From: Sciurus carolinensis
Lineage: Eukaryota; Chordata; Mammalia; Rodentia; Sciuridae
Assembly (NCBI RefSeq): GCF_902686445.1
Contig: NC_062229.1
Span: 62,001 to 126,000 of the forward strand
DNA length: 64,000 bases
Reading direction: 5' to 3'
Shown: in pieces, positions 1-11,060 of the stretch
How the letters are laid out: each line of letters opens with the position of its first letter
How positions within the stretch are numbered: the first letter of the stretch is position 1
Program-made: the position numbers and the translations under genes
Notes under the pieces: model-generated
Told to the model about the DNA's origin: nothing
The model's database searches: none
What the model saw: the letters and a program-made list of their open reading frames with translations, nothing else

Positions 1-1253
1 GACTCTGACCTGGGACTCTCACCTGGGACTCTCACCAGGGACTCTCACCAGGGGCTCTGACCTGGGACTCTGACCTGGGACTCTGACCTGGGGCTCTGAC
101 CTGGGGCTCTGACCTGGGGCTCTGACCTGGGACTCTGACCTGGGGCTCTGACCTGGGACTCTGACCTGGGACTCTGACCTGGGGCTCTGACCTGGGACTC
201 TGACCTGGGGCTCTGACCTGGGGCTCTGACCTGGGACTCTGACCTGGGACTCTGACCTGGGGCTCTGACCTGGGACTCTGACCTGGGGCTCTAACCAGGG
301 ACTCTGACCTGGGACTCTCACCAGGGGCTCTGACCTGGGACTCTGACCTGGGACTCTGACCTGGGGCTCTGACCTGGGACTCTGACCTGGGACTCTGACC
401 TGGGACTCTCACCAGGGGCTCTGACCTGGGACTCTGACCTGGGACTCTGACCAGGGGCTCTGACCTGGGACTCTGACCTGGGACTCTGACCAGGGGCTCT
501 GACCTGGGACTCTGACCTGGGACTCTGACCAGGGGCTCTGACCTGGGACTCTGACCTGGGACTCTGACCAGGGGCTCTGACCTGGGACTCTGACCTGGGA
601 CTCTGACCAGGGGCTCTGACCTGGGACTCTGACCTGGGACTCTGACCAGGGGCTCTGACCTGGGACTCTGACCTGGGACTCTCACCAGGGGCTCTGACCT
701 GGGACTCTGACCAGGGGCTCTGACCTGGGACTCTCACCTGGGGCTCTGACCTGGGACTCTGACCTGGGGCTCTGACCAGGGGCTCTGACCTGGGACTCTG
801 ACCTGGGACTCTGACCTGGGACTCTGACCTGGGACTCTGACCTGGGGCTCTGACCTGGGACTCTGACCAGGGACTCTGACCTGGGACTCTGACCAGGGGC
901 TCTGACCTGGGACTCTGACCTGGGGCTCTGACCTGGGACTCTCACCTGGGACTCTGACCTGGGGCTCTGACCTGGGACTCTCACCTGGGACTCTGACCTG
1001 GGACTCTGACCTGGGACTCTGACCAGGGGCTCTGACCTGGGACTCTGACCTGGGACTCTGACCTGGGACTCTGACCTGGGACTCTGACCTGGGGCTCTGA
1101 CCTGGGACTCTCACCTGGGACTCTGACCTGGGACTCTCACCAGGGGCTCTGACCTGGGGCTCTGACCTGGGACTCTGACCTGGACTCTGACCTGGGGTCT
1201 GACCAGGGGCTCTGACCTGGGGTCTGACCAGGGGCTCTGACCTGGGGCTCCTA
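1..1253. repeat. 13-bp minisatellite upstream of the first MISP coding exon
   Basis: About 96 head-to-tail copies of a 13-bp unit are visible, alternating between gggactctgacct and ggggctctgacct, with scattered variants in which cctgg becomes ccagg or ctgac becomes ctcac. The array runs off the left edge and ends about 45 bp before the splice acceptor at 1296-1297. Because 13 is not a multiple of 3, the minus strand stays open in all three frames and would read as a 13-residue repeat. I treat those reading frames as repeat artefacts. It is intronic to MISP. Confidence 0.97.
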
Positions 1254-1297
1254 ACATGTGGTCTCTGACTGGTGTCTCTCATTTTCTTCTCCCTCAG

Positions 1298-4200
1298 TGA
1301 GTCCAGTTGTCTTCATTCCGCGGGAAGAAGTTCCAGTGCAGCCGCCCCAGAGAATGGACCGGGTGACCAGACTCCCCATCCTCAGGCATCGGCACTCAGG
1401 CCGCATTGCTGGCATGGTCCTGGACGGGGTAGCCCACCACACCATTGAGCTGGTGGGTGTGGGGCCCGAGGACACCGCCTGTAGCCAGGACGGCCCACAC
1501 ACCTGGTCCACTGACCCGGATGCCCTGACGGGCATGGTGGGCACAGGGGCCACCTACAGCAGGTGGGCCTTCCCTGGCCAGCCGTCCCCAAGGCCACTTT
1601 GTCTGGAGGATGAGGGGGAGATGGAGGCTCACCACTTGCTCCCCAGTCAGCGGCAGGGCCTGGAGCAGGAGCACTGGGTGGTCCTCCAGGGCCAGACGGT
1701 CAGGAAGGGTGGCACAGTGACCACACGCGGGGGCACCTCTGACCACGTGGACCCCAGGCCCCTGGGTCACCCTCTGTCCACACCCCCGGAGGAGAACGGG
1801 ATCGACAGGGAGCAGATAGACTTCCTGGCCGCCAGACAGCAGTTCATGAGCCTGGAGCAGGCGAGCACCAGGGTGCCCTGGAAGCCCCCGGCCAGGGCCG
1901 CCCCCACACGTGTGCCCCGCTGAGGGCCAGCCCGGCCCCCAAGGCCTCCAGCCCTCCTCCCCTGGACAAGGGGCCTGTTGTCCCCAGTGAGCCCCACGTG
2001 AAGGAGCCCGTCAGGGAGAGGAGGGTCCATGGTTTGCCTGTGGGGTCCAGCATCCCCGCGGGGAACGATCCCGACCTCCGGTTGAGAGGGGAGTCTCCAG
2101 AGGCCCCCAGGGAGACGCCCATCGAGCGGGAGATCCGGCTAGCCCAGGAGCGGGAGGCCGACCTGCGGGAGCAGAGGGGCCTTGGGAGGGCGGCTGGTCT
2201 CCAGGAACTGGTGGAGATCCCCACCAGGCCGCTGCTGACCAGGCTGAGCCTGGCCGAGGTCCCGCGGCGGGACAGGGGGCGCCCGTCACTCTACGTGCAG
2301 CGGGACCTGGTCCAGGAGACCCAGCGCGAGGAGGACCACCGCAGAGAAGGCCTGCAGCTGGCTCGGGCGTCCACGCCCGACTGGGTCTCTGAGGATCCCC
2401 AGCCTGGACTCAGGAGAAGCGTGAGCTCCGACTGCGTCCTCCGCCCCACCCCGGACGCCCGGGCCGCAGACCCGGCTCCAGCTGCGAGGAAGGTGAACCG
2501 CATCCCGCCCGACGCCTACCAGCCCTACCTGGGCCCCCAGCACCCCCGGCCGGAGTCCTCAGCCCTCAGAGCGCATGGCAAGCCCACCGAAGAGGAGGTC
2601 GAAGCCGCGGCCTCTCCCAGGGCCACGGGGCCTCAGAGGCAGCTCCCAGAACCCTCTGCAAGGCCCTGGAGCACAAAGCAGGAGCCCGCCAAGCCTCCGG
2701 GGGGACCCCCGCAGGCCAGTGGGGGCACGGTGTGGCGGGCGCACTTCCGCCTGCGTCCTCCGCGGTTCGGGGTCCCAGATGCACCTCAGCAGGCTGAGCC
2801 CCCCAGAGTCTGGGGCTGGGAGGCAGCCGGGACCCCAGTGCTGAGGCTGCAGAAGTCCCATTCGTCGGACCTACTGGAGAGGGAGGTGGAGAGTGTCCTG
2901 CGCCGGGAGCGGGAGGTGGCAGAGGAGCGGAGGGACGCTCTCTTCCCGGAGGTCTTCTCCTCGCCGCCGCCGGAGGGCTGGGAGCCGGACCCCAGGAGCT
3001 CCTCCGGGCCGTCGGGTGAGTGGGGACCCTGGAATGTGGGTGGCCTGGGAGCAGGACTGGAGGGAGGTGGGGTTGGGGCTGCCCGGGAGAGGCACATCCC
3101 TCGCCCCCAGCTGGCAGCCTCAGGGGCAGAGTTTGCAGAAATGTCAAGCTTGCCTTAGGATTTTCACCTTACGGATCTGGATGCTCTGTTATGAGGTGCG
3201 TAGGGGTTTGCAGGTGTCCGTTGCCTTGGTTGTTCCTCTTTGTCAATGTGAAATATCCCCCGTCACCTCACGCTCTTCGCCTTGCTCACCTGGCCCAACT
3301 GTCTAACTAGCTGCTGCTCTGTCTGTCCACCCGCCTGCTGTTGGCTGTTCCAGCCCCTCAGCCAGAGACCCTGTGTCCCCAGAGCCCAGGCCTGAGGGCG
3401 CTCGGCCGCTCAGGCCCCTCCCCCACTCCCAACCCCCAGGCATCATGGGCAGCTGCTCAGAGGCCGCGTCCCCGGTGTTCAGCCCCCTCCACCTGCACTC
3501 GGGCCTGGTGTGGAAGGCAGAGGCTCCGGCCAACGGTGCGGCTGGGCAGAGGAAGAAGGAGCTGTGGGTGAGTGGACCTGCGGCCCAGGCAGGCTGAGGT
3601 CCTGGGGTCTCAGGGGACTCCAGCCTTACCTGGGCCCCTTCCCTGGGGGAGGCTGCACGGGCAGCCCGAGGAGGCAGTGTGGAGGTGATGGGGGGCGGGG
3701 GGCGCAGAGGCCTCTGGGCAGGCCGCCCGGCCGGGAGGGGCAGCTGTGGCTGACTGGCATCCCTCTCCGCAGTACGCAGGCATCAACCCCGCGGACCAGG
3801 TCAACTCGGAGGTGAGGGCAGCTGAGTGCAGGCCCCGCCCCCGGGGTCTGGCTCCAGGGTGGGGCCCAGCCGGCTTGGGGGTCTGTCGGGTGAGGCGGAG
3901 GCTGCTGGGCTCTGCGGGGACGGCTGGGAGCAGACCGGGGACTTGCAAGTCGCCTGGACTGCGGGGGGCCTCCCCCGTGCTCCAGGCCCCGCCCCGTCTC
4001 CTAGCTGGGGTGACAGGTGTGTGCCACCACACCGGCAAGGGTACTTCTTTGAGTAGCGGTAGAGTTCAGCTACCTCCGGCTGCAATCCACACCCTCCCTG
4101 AGCTGAGTTCAAAATGCTGGGCCCAGACGTTTTCAGCAGGAGTCGGCAGGTTCCTTGGTCACACTACTAGGAGTAGAGGACCAGAAATAGAGGAGGGGAT

Positions 4201-4383
4201 GATCCTACTCACACCTGCTCTCGGCCTCTCCTGGGACGTGGCAGGGGGTGGTGCCTGTGGGGCCCTAAGGGGACTCTGCCTTTGTTGGTGCAGATCCTGG
4301 GAGCCACTCGGGTGACCCGACACAGGAACGCCATGGCAGAACGCTGGGAGGCCGGCATCCATGCCATCGAGGGCGAGGACTGA
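1298..4383 (+). CDS. MISP: MISP, mitotic spindle positioning protein (apparent frameshift in main exon)
   Basis: MISP is an actin-associated protein that links cortical actin to astral microtubules and helps orient the spindle. Coding exons are 1298-3015 (ATG at 1354), 3440-3567, 3773-3811 and 4294-4383 (TGA), all with consensus splice sites. The protein starts MDRVTRLPIL and later carries the family signatures ETPIEREIRLAQEREADLRE, RPSLYVQRD, RKVNRIPPDAYQPYL, YAGINPADQVNSE and RVTRHRNAMAERWE. The first segment ends at an in-frame TGA (1921-1923) after 189 codons. The family-like sequence resumes in another frame (SPAPKAS onward), so one net one-base loss (mod 3) lies near 1900-1935. If that break is a sequence error, the protein would be about 640 residues, near the human length. 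Any 5' non-coding exon lies left of the window. Confidence 0.9.
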
Positions 4384-6590
4384 GCCTGGGCAGAGGAGCC
4401 CCTGGCCCTGGCCTTATGAGCTGCCAGGACCAGTGCGGCCCCCCGCAGAAAACAGGCCCGCGTGAACCCGGGTTGGACTAGGAACCTCCCGACGACCCCG
4501 CGGTGCCTGGACGCTTGAGGACTGGGCGTCTTCCTGTCCGACTTTGTTTTCCTGGAGAGAATTTCCGCTCTGGAGCCCACAGCTGCCTCAAGCGAGGTCC
4601 CCGCCGATTCTTTCTGCCTCCAGCGAAGACTGCCCAACGCTCCGGGGCCAGGCACACCTGCCTGGGGACACCCGCCTCCGCCCGAGAGGGCCGGGTCCTG
4701 CCCTGACACACAGGAGACCCTGCAGCCAGAGGGAGGCCAGCCCGGCCTCTGCAGCCTCCCCGCTCCAGGGCAGCAGAGGGCATCCCACCCGGGAGCGGCC
4801 TGTGACGTCTCCTGAGAAACACGGCCGGCGGCCCGCCTGGCGCCCCGAGCTGGCCTCCCGTCCGCCGCCTTTCTTGGTGAGGCTGGGTCCTGCCCCTGGA
4901 CCCTGAGTCCCGCCAGGCCCTCGTGGGGCTGCGTCCCCGGGCAGGGGTGGCGTCCTGCCCAGCCCGCTGAGTATCCCTGTCTCCCAGCAGCACCGGGGAG
5001 GCTTAGCAAGCTCCTGAGTCCCTGGCCCACCTGGGGCCGGGGCGACGGCCGGGGTCCTTAACCCAGGCTCACAGCGGGGACGGCGGACCCCACTGGCCAG
5101 GGACATGGAGCTGGACCCAGGCCCCGCGGTGCTTCGGGGCTGTGCCCTGGGGACCCTCTGGCGGCCAGGCCGCGGGTCCCCTCTGTGCGACCTGTCCTCA
5201 GGGCAGTGCATGTGCAGGTCCCCGACCCGCCGCCCGGACCTGGCGATGGCTACTGTGAGAGCTCTGTATTTAAGGCGGCCCAGGAGATGAGAGAGCCGGC
5301 TGGCCAGACCTTCAGCTGCCCCTGCAGGGCCCAGGGGCGGAGGCCTGCGCCCTGGGAGATGCCCCTGAGGGAGGAGGCCGGCTCCCCTCCCAGGGAGCCT
5401 CCGTGCTGAGGCTGGCTGCCTCCCTTGCACCTGGACGATTCTGTCTCAGTCCAGGAACCAAGAGCTGGCAGCCCAGGGTGGGCCTCAGGGGCTTCTCTAT
5501 GGTCTCCCAGCACTGACGGCAAGTCCCTGTCCCTGCCTGAGGACGTGGGTCTCCACCAGCTGCTGGAATCCCCAGGAACTTGCTAAAGGCACAGACACGT
5601 CCCGTCTGGAGGGCAGAAGGCCAAAGTCCAACCGCAGCAGGCTGGCCCCTCCGGAGGCCGGAGGCCCGGGGGAGGCTGCGCCCTCCAGGTCCAGAACCAG
5701 CAGCGCGTGTCTTCCGGGCTCTCTCTGATTCTGGCCCTCCTGCCTCCTCTCATGAGGACCCTGTGCCCCAGATGACCAGGTGACCCAGCTCAGGGTCCTT
5801 CACTGATCCCAACTGCAGAGGAGGTGACATGTCCATAGGCCTCAGAATTTAGTACGTGGACATCTTTGGGGTATTTTCTACCCACCACAGAGGGTCTTGA
5901 CATCTCCTTTCTCCATTAATCTTCTGCCACCTCTGCTCAAGATCACCTGGGACTGTTGCCCAGGTTGCTCCCTGCACAAGGCCTGAGGCCAAGGCCACAG
6001 GACCAGGCTGCACCGAGGCTGGGTTCCTTCAATGCAGCAGCCGGGACCCTCTGTCCCCACCGGGTCACGAAGGAACAGGTTCACGGGTCACCTCACTGGC
6101 CTCGCTGTCCTAGCACGGATCCCAGCAACTCCAAGCCCAGCTTTCCGGGCCTCAGTAGCCCTCCCCTGGCCCCGCAGCACCAGGCTGTGAGAGTCCAGCT
6201 CCACAGCAGGGTGACCACCCCCAGCCCAGGCTGTGGCTCGGCCCACCCCGAGGCCACGGCACCTCCAGCCCCCGAGCTTGCTGCCGGGAGCCTCCCCGTC
6301 ACCCTCCCCTCCCCTCAGTCTGGGGCGGGGGCCTCGGGTCCCAGGAATGGCCTGGTGGGCACTTTCCCCAGGACTGCCCACCCTGGGAGGAGGAGGACCC
6401 CAGTGTGCCCTCTATGCGCATCTGTCCCCAAGGACAAGGGGACTCAACCACTCAGTGGGAGCCCAGGGGACAGTGGGACAAGGGGTGCGGACCCCTGGCA
6501 GGGCCAGGGCCGAATGCTTTCCCATCAAGTGCTGGTCAGCAAGCCTGGGTGGGGCGCGGGGAGATCCCCCTGGGCTTTCGAGCAGCTGTT
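4384..6590. other. MISP 3' flank, GC-rich, no gene seen
   Basis: This stretch directly follows the MISP stop codon and probably holds its 3' UTR. I found no clear AATAAA signal. The many short open frames on both strands look like by-products of high GC content. No family match was recognised. Confidence 0.5.
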
Positions 6591-6591
6591 T

Positions 6592-6843
6592 CTACTGAGA
6601 TAAAATCCACGTATCATAAATCGTGCGTGACGTGAAACTGTACCTTTGAAGGTGTGGTACTCTAGCCGGGCGCGGTGGTCATGCCTGTCATCCCAGGAGG
6701 CTGGGAGGCTGAGGCAGGAGGATCCCAAGGTCAAGGCCAGCCTCAGCACCTTAGCAAGGCGCTGTGTAACTGTGCGGCTCTGCCTCCAGGATGTGGTTCC
6801 GTGGCAAAGCGCCTGGGTTTGATCCCTGGTACCAAAACAAAGA
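6592..6843 (+). repeat. L1-like fragment followed by B1-dID SINE
   Basis: At 6592-6662 the text resembles the degenerate L1 sequence around 'gagataaaatccacgtatca'. A composite SINE begins at 6664 (agccgggcgcggtgg), passes through the B1 block ggctgaggcaggaggat and ends in an ID-type right part (gggtttgatccctggtacc). Confidence 0.8.
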
Positions 6844-7547
6844 AGGGGTGCTGTACTGGGGGGGCATGGTGGGTCCGGGGCAGCCAGCGACCGTGGACAC
6901 CGACATGCCAGGCGCTCTCATGGCCCGATGGAGGGCCCCGCCTGTTGATGCCTGTGGGCCTAGGCAAAGACCCCAGTGGCAACCGCGGGGACTCACGCAG
7001 AGCTGGGTTTGGTGGTGGCCAAGGTCTCCTGATGGCAAGGAGATACGGCTGCGCCCAGGATGAGCCGCAGCAGGTCCAGGGACTGCGGCAGGCCCGTCCC
7101 TTCTCCCAGCCTGTTTCCTCACCTGTGAGTAGAGGGAGCCGCAGGGCCACCCGGATGTCAGGAGGTCACCAGCACCTGGCGCCCTTGCTCGTACTCCGGA
7201 TTAAGAAATCCTACCAGAAAACCGGGACTTCCATGCTACTTCCTGGTTTGAGGCCGCCAGCAGTCAACGCGGCCGGCACCAGAGGGCGGCAGAGCACCAA
7301 GGACGCAGCACTAACACCCGGCCGGAGGCCCGCCCGCGAGGCCGGCCACCTCGGGTTCCTATCGCTCCTGCCGGACCCCCGGAGGGCGGGGCAGAGTCCA
7401 GCCCTCCCCCTTGGCTGCTGGGAGCCACGCGAGTCTCCTGGACACAGAGCCCCCTCCCTCCCTCCAGTTTTCATGTACTTTTAGATTTTTGATACATTTT
7501 AATGGATTTCCCCCAGAACATCCAAGTAGTAGAACACTGGTGGTCGC

Positions 7548-7735
7548 CGGGTGTGTGTGGGGTCCTGGGACCGAGCTGAGAGTGTCACTGAGCCACATCC
7601 CAGCCCTTCTTGGTCTAAGACCCTTAGTGACAGGGCCTCAGGAAGTTGCCCAGGCTGACCTGGGGCTTGTGATCCTCCTGCCTCAGCCTCCTGAGCCACT
7701 GGAACCACAGGCATGTGCCCCTGCATCCAGGTAGC
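7548..7735 (-). repeat. B1-dID SINE, minus orientation
   Basis: Read on the minus strand it has the B1 left part (cctgcctcagcctcctgag seen on plus) and an ID right part that includes gtggctcagtgac. Confidence 0.8.
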
Positions 7736-7751
7736 TTTAAAATGTTCTTAA

Positions 7752-7853
7752 GGGGCTAGGGAGATAGCTCAGTCGGTAGAGTGCTTGCCTTGTAAGCACA
7801 AGACCCTGGGTTCAATCCCCAGCACCCAAAAAAAAAAAAAAAAAAAAAAAAGT
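7752..7853 (+). repeat. ID SINE with intact-looking pol III boxes and A tail
   Basis: This is a tRNA-derived element with an A box at 7765-7776 (tagctcagtcgg), a B box at 7808-7820 (gggttcaatcccc) and an uninterrupted A tail of about 23 bases ending near 7850. It looks younger than the other copies in the window. Confidence 0.9.
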
Positions 7854-7884
7854 AAGTAAAATGTTCTTAAAATTTCAAAATTTG

Positions 7885-8008
7885 GGGGCTGGGCTGGGGC
7901 TCAGTGAGCACTTGCCTGGCATGTGTGAGGCCCTGGGTTCGATCCTCAGCACCACAGGTGAATAAATAAATACAACAAAGGCATTGTGTCCACCTACAAC
8001 TAAAAGCG
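7885..8008 (+). repeat. ID SINE, squirrel-type tail
   Basis: The tRNA-like head (ggctggggctcagtgagcac ... gggttcgatcctcagcacc) is followed by an aataaataaa tail and the block 'attgtgtccacctacaacta', a tail known from sciurid ID elements. Confidence 0.85.
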
Positions 8009-8492
8009 CATTTTAAAACACTCGAAACCCGTACCCCAGAGTCCGTTGCTGTCTTGTCATGGTCCTAGGTCACTTCACAATATTCTGGAGAATTCTGGAG
8101 ATGGCACAGTGACATTTGGGGACACTGGTGGCAGGATGTCAACCTGGGGATGTTGCCCTGAGAGATTTGGAGGGAGGCAGAGGGGTGGGCCAGGGGAAGG
8201 TCTCCTGCCCTCCTCTGGACCTTCCAGGCGCCCCAGGGCCTGAGCCCAAGCCCATGAGCAGCACAGCGGGCAGCGCATACGTGGTTCCCTTTATGTCTTC
8301 ATGTCTGTCTCTGGTTTTGTCCTCTGACGGAACCCAGCAGCTGGCCCGGGCAGACGAGCCTCTACCTCTGAGTCACACAGCCCAGCCCGCAGCTCACCTT
8401 TGCTGCGTGACTCGCTTGCTCCACCATCGTGGTATAGAGCCCTTGGAAACAACTTCCCCTGCTGACCCCATGACATCTGCCTGGCCAGGCAC

Positions 8493-8590
8493 AGCCATCC
8501 TTCCCCAGCCTCCCTCCCAGCCTCCTTCCCCAGCCTCCCTCCCAGCCTCCTTCCCCAGCCTCCCTCCCAGCCTCCTTCCCCAGCATCTGT
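8493..8590. repeat. 25-bp C-rich tandem repeat
   Basis: About 3.5 copies of a 25-bp unit beginning agcctccctcccagcctcc are present, with almost no divergence. Confidence 0.9.
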
Positions 8591-9360
8591 TCCTACCATC
8601 TGCATCTGGATTTCTGTAGCGGCCCCTCCACCCTCTCTGGGCACTGCCAGTTCTCCCTGCAGGCGTTAGAGGGCGCTTTCAGCACCCAGACAGGCAGGTC
8701 CCTGCTGTGCACAGACCTCTGTGGCTCCCAGCTCCCTGCTCAAAACCTCCATCCTCCCCATGGCCCCCAGGCCTGCACAACTCCCTCCTCCACCTGCTTT
8801 CCACTCCAGGATGGGCCGACCCCTTGAGAGCTACCCAGGCCCCCGCTGGGCTCCCCCTCCTCATTTGGTGGCAGCTCGGCAAGCACAGGTGAATAAATAA
8901 CCAAGTAACCGTGGGGCTGGGGTTGGCAGAGTGGCAGAAGGTCCCCAAGCACAGGCGAGGCCCTGGGCCGAAGGAAGAGAGGACCGGCCCCACGGACCCC
9001 CAAGGCGGGCGTCTGACTCTGATCTCGGAGACCCAGATCCCCGTCCTGCGGCCCTGAGAGCACTCGGAACCCTTGGCTCCAGCTCCCAGCGGCCAGCCCA
9101 GCCTGGGGAGCGGAGGAGCTGGCAGTGGCCGCAGGTGTCCACATCCCGGGCCTGGTGTCACCTGGGGAAAGAAGCTGAGCTGGCCTGGGGACTGCCCCAC
9201 TGGGAGGACGTGCTGACCTTAGTGCCCGGCAGGCAGCAGGGGGGCAGGATGTGGAGTGTCAGCAGAACTGCCTGCCCACCGGCCAGGCCTGCCGGGCGCT
9301 CCCCGAGCCCAGCTGTCCGCACACACCTTCCCTGTCTGCATTCCAGCAGCGGAGGCCCGG

Positions 9361-9425
9361 TGAGGCTCCGCAGTGGACAGTGCCCGGCATGTGCAAGGTC
9401 CTGGGTTCTATCCCAGCACGTGAAG
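9361..9425 (+). repeat. ID SINE fragment
   Basis: Contains gctccgcagtggacagtgcc and a B-box-like ctgggttctatcccagcac; the B1 part is absent. Confidence 0.65.
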
Positions 9426-9649
9426 CCAAGCGCCGGCCACCGAAGTGCTTCTGGAACATTCCTTGACTTGCTCACCTCCATCTAGTTCCAGAACATTCCA
9501 TCTCCGAGCAGAGCCCAGTGCCATTCCCGCACTGCGGCCACTTCCCCTCTGGGTCCACTGCTCCGGGTCGCCGCTGCGAGAGGCTGCACACACAAGCTCG
9601 CGGCCGCCACAGGCACGCGCGGCACCGTCCAGCCTCCTGGGGCGTCCTC

Positions 9650-9790
9650 GGCCAGAGCAGCAGCGAGGGGACCCAGCCACAGTGTGTGACCCGGGGACAG
9701 CAGCGTCCAGGACAGGGGTGTCCAGAGGCGTGCAGCACGGTGCGGGCTGGGCCCCCACGGGTGCGGATGTTCTGGACCTCGCCAGGGTGG
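9650..9790. repeat. Degenerate L1-like dispersed repeat
   Basis: It shares 'cagtgtgtgaccc...cgtccaggacagg...gtccagag' with 14385-14545 and 20690-20845. It is the reverse complement of related blocks near 17680 and 48440. The family assignment to an old L1 3' region is inference. Confidence 0.5.
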
Positions 9791-10318
9791 CCGTTCGCCT
9801 CTGCTGCTCTGAGAGCTGCTGGGCTGCCCTGGTGTCCCTCCCTGAGTGACCTTGAGGCGTGGGGTCAGCTGGGGACCCGCTGGTGCCCCCTTGATGGGGG
9901 AGCATCAGCACCCAGCTCCGGGGCGCTTGCCACACGCCATGTTGCCCGCGCTCTGAAAGCCGCAGGCCCGGGGCCACCTCCGCACTCGGCCTTCAGTCTC
10001 ACTTCCCCGCGGGCTGGTGCTGGACGATGTCACACTGGCCATCCGGGGCTGGCAGGGCCTGCCTGGAGCCCACCCAGCCCCCAGGCGTCCAGGCAGCCGG
10101 GCTGCTCCTCCTGCAGGCCCCACCGTGCCTGCTGTCTGGGGCTCCACTGCCCCAGAGAGAGCGGGGCACGTTCCAGACTGAGTCCTGCCGGACCCCGTGC
10201 TGCGCCCTCCTCCCTGTCCGTGGTTTGCCTTCTGAGTCTTTCTGGTGCATTTGGACAGACCAGCTTGCTTCAGATAAAACACTGAACTTTTCATTAGAAA
10301 TAAATTACATGGGCTGGG

Positions 10319-10400
10319 GGCGCTGTGCCTCGGTCGCCCAGGATCTGCCAGGGCGCTGTGCCTCGGTCGCCCAGGATCTGCCAGGGCGCTATGCCTCACC
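10319..10400. repeat. 33-bp tandem repeat, 2.5 copies
   Basis: The unit begins ggcgctgtgcctcggtcgcc. Copies start at 10319, 10352 and 10385; the third is partial and diverged. Confidence 0.9.
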
Positions 10401-10982
10401 TGCCAGCAGGAGCACTGGCTTTCCCACGTGGAGGGCAAAGGAGTGAGCCTGGCTTCACCCACAGAAAGAGAGACTGAGGTTCCCAGAAGCACCCTGACTT
10501 GACTTGGTCTTACATCAGAGTTGGAATTCCAGCTCTGAACCCTGGCTCAAGTACAAGCCTGGGAGGGATGTTTCCGGAAGGCACACCCCAGCCCATATTA
10601 GGATATTTCTGAACAAATCTGTAGGTTTGGCATGAAACCCTCAATTTGAGGTTGCAAAATTCCATTTCCTGCCAAGCCAAATAGGAAAGGCAGGAGCCCA
10701 GGCGGTCATTGCTCATGTTTGGTCCACTCTGGCTGGTGACCTTGGTAGGTCAGTTGTTTGTGTAGCTCTGCAGGTTGGAAGGAGTACCCTGTAGTCATGG
10801 GGGCTTCCCCAGGTCAGCACCCCCTGGGTGCTGGACAGGTCACAGTGGACGGCTTGACCTCAGTGTCCACACTGGGCAGCCAGCGCCCAGCCTTCTAAGC
10901 ATTAAATACGTAGGGTTTCATACAATGACAATGAATTTTAAAAGACAATTACAAATATTCAGGGTCTCAAAATTCTATTCCA

Positions 10983-11060
10983 GGGCTGAGGCGTGGCTCA
11001 GTGGTTAGTGCCTGCCCAGCAAGCCGGAGGCCCTGGGTCCATCCCAGCGCCACAGAAAGA
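10983..11060 (+). repeat. ID SINE
   Basis: The head ggctgaggcgtggctcagtg is followed by a B-box-like ccctgggtccatcccagcgcc. Confidence 0.75.

Noticed and set aside
32..1282. Long minus-strand open frames over the minisatellite
   Set aside because: They come from a 13-bp repeat free of stop codons on minus and have no start, splice or family support.
7752..7853. tRNA gene
   Set aside because: It has tRNA-like boxes but the body does not fold as a full cloverleaf and ends in an A tail, as ID SINEs do.
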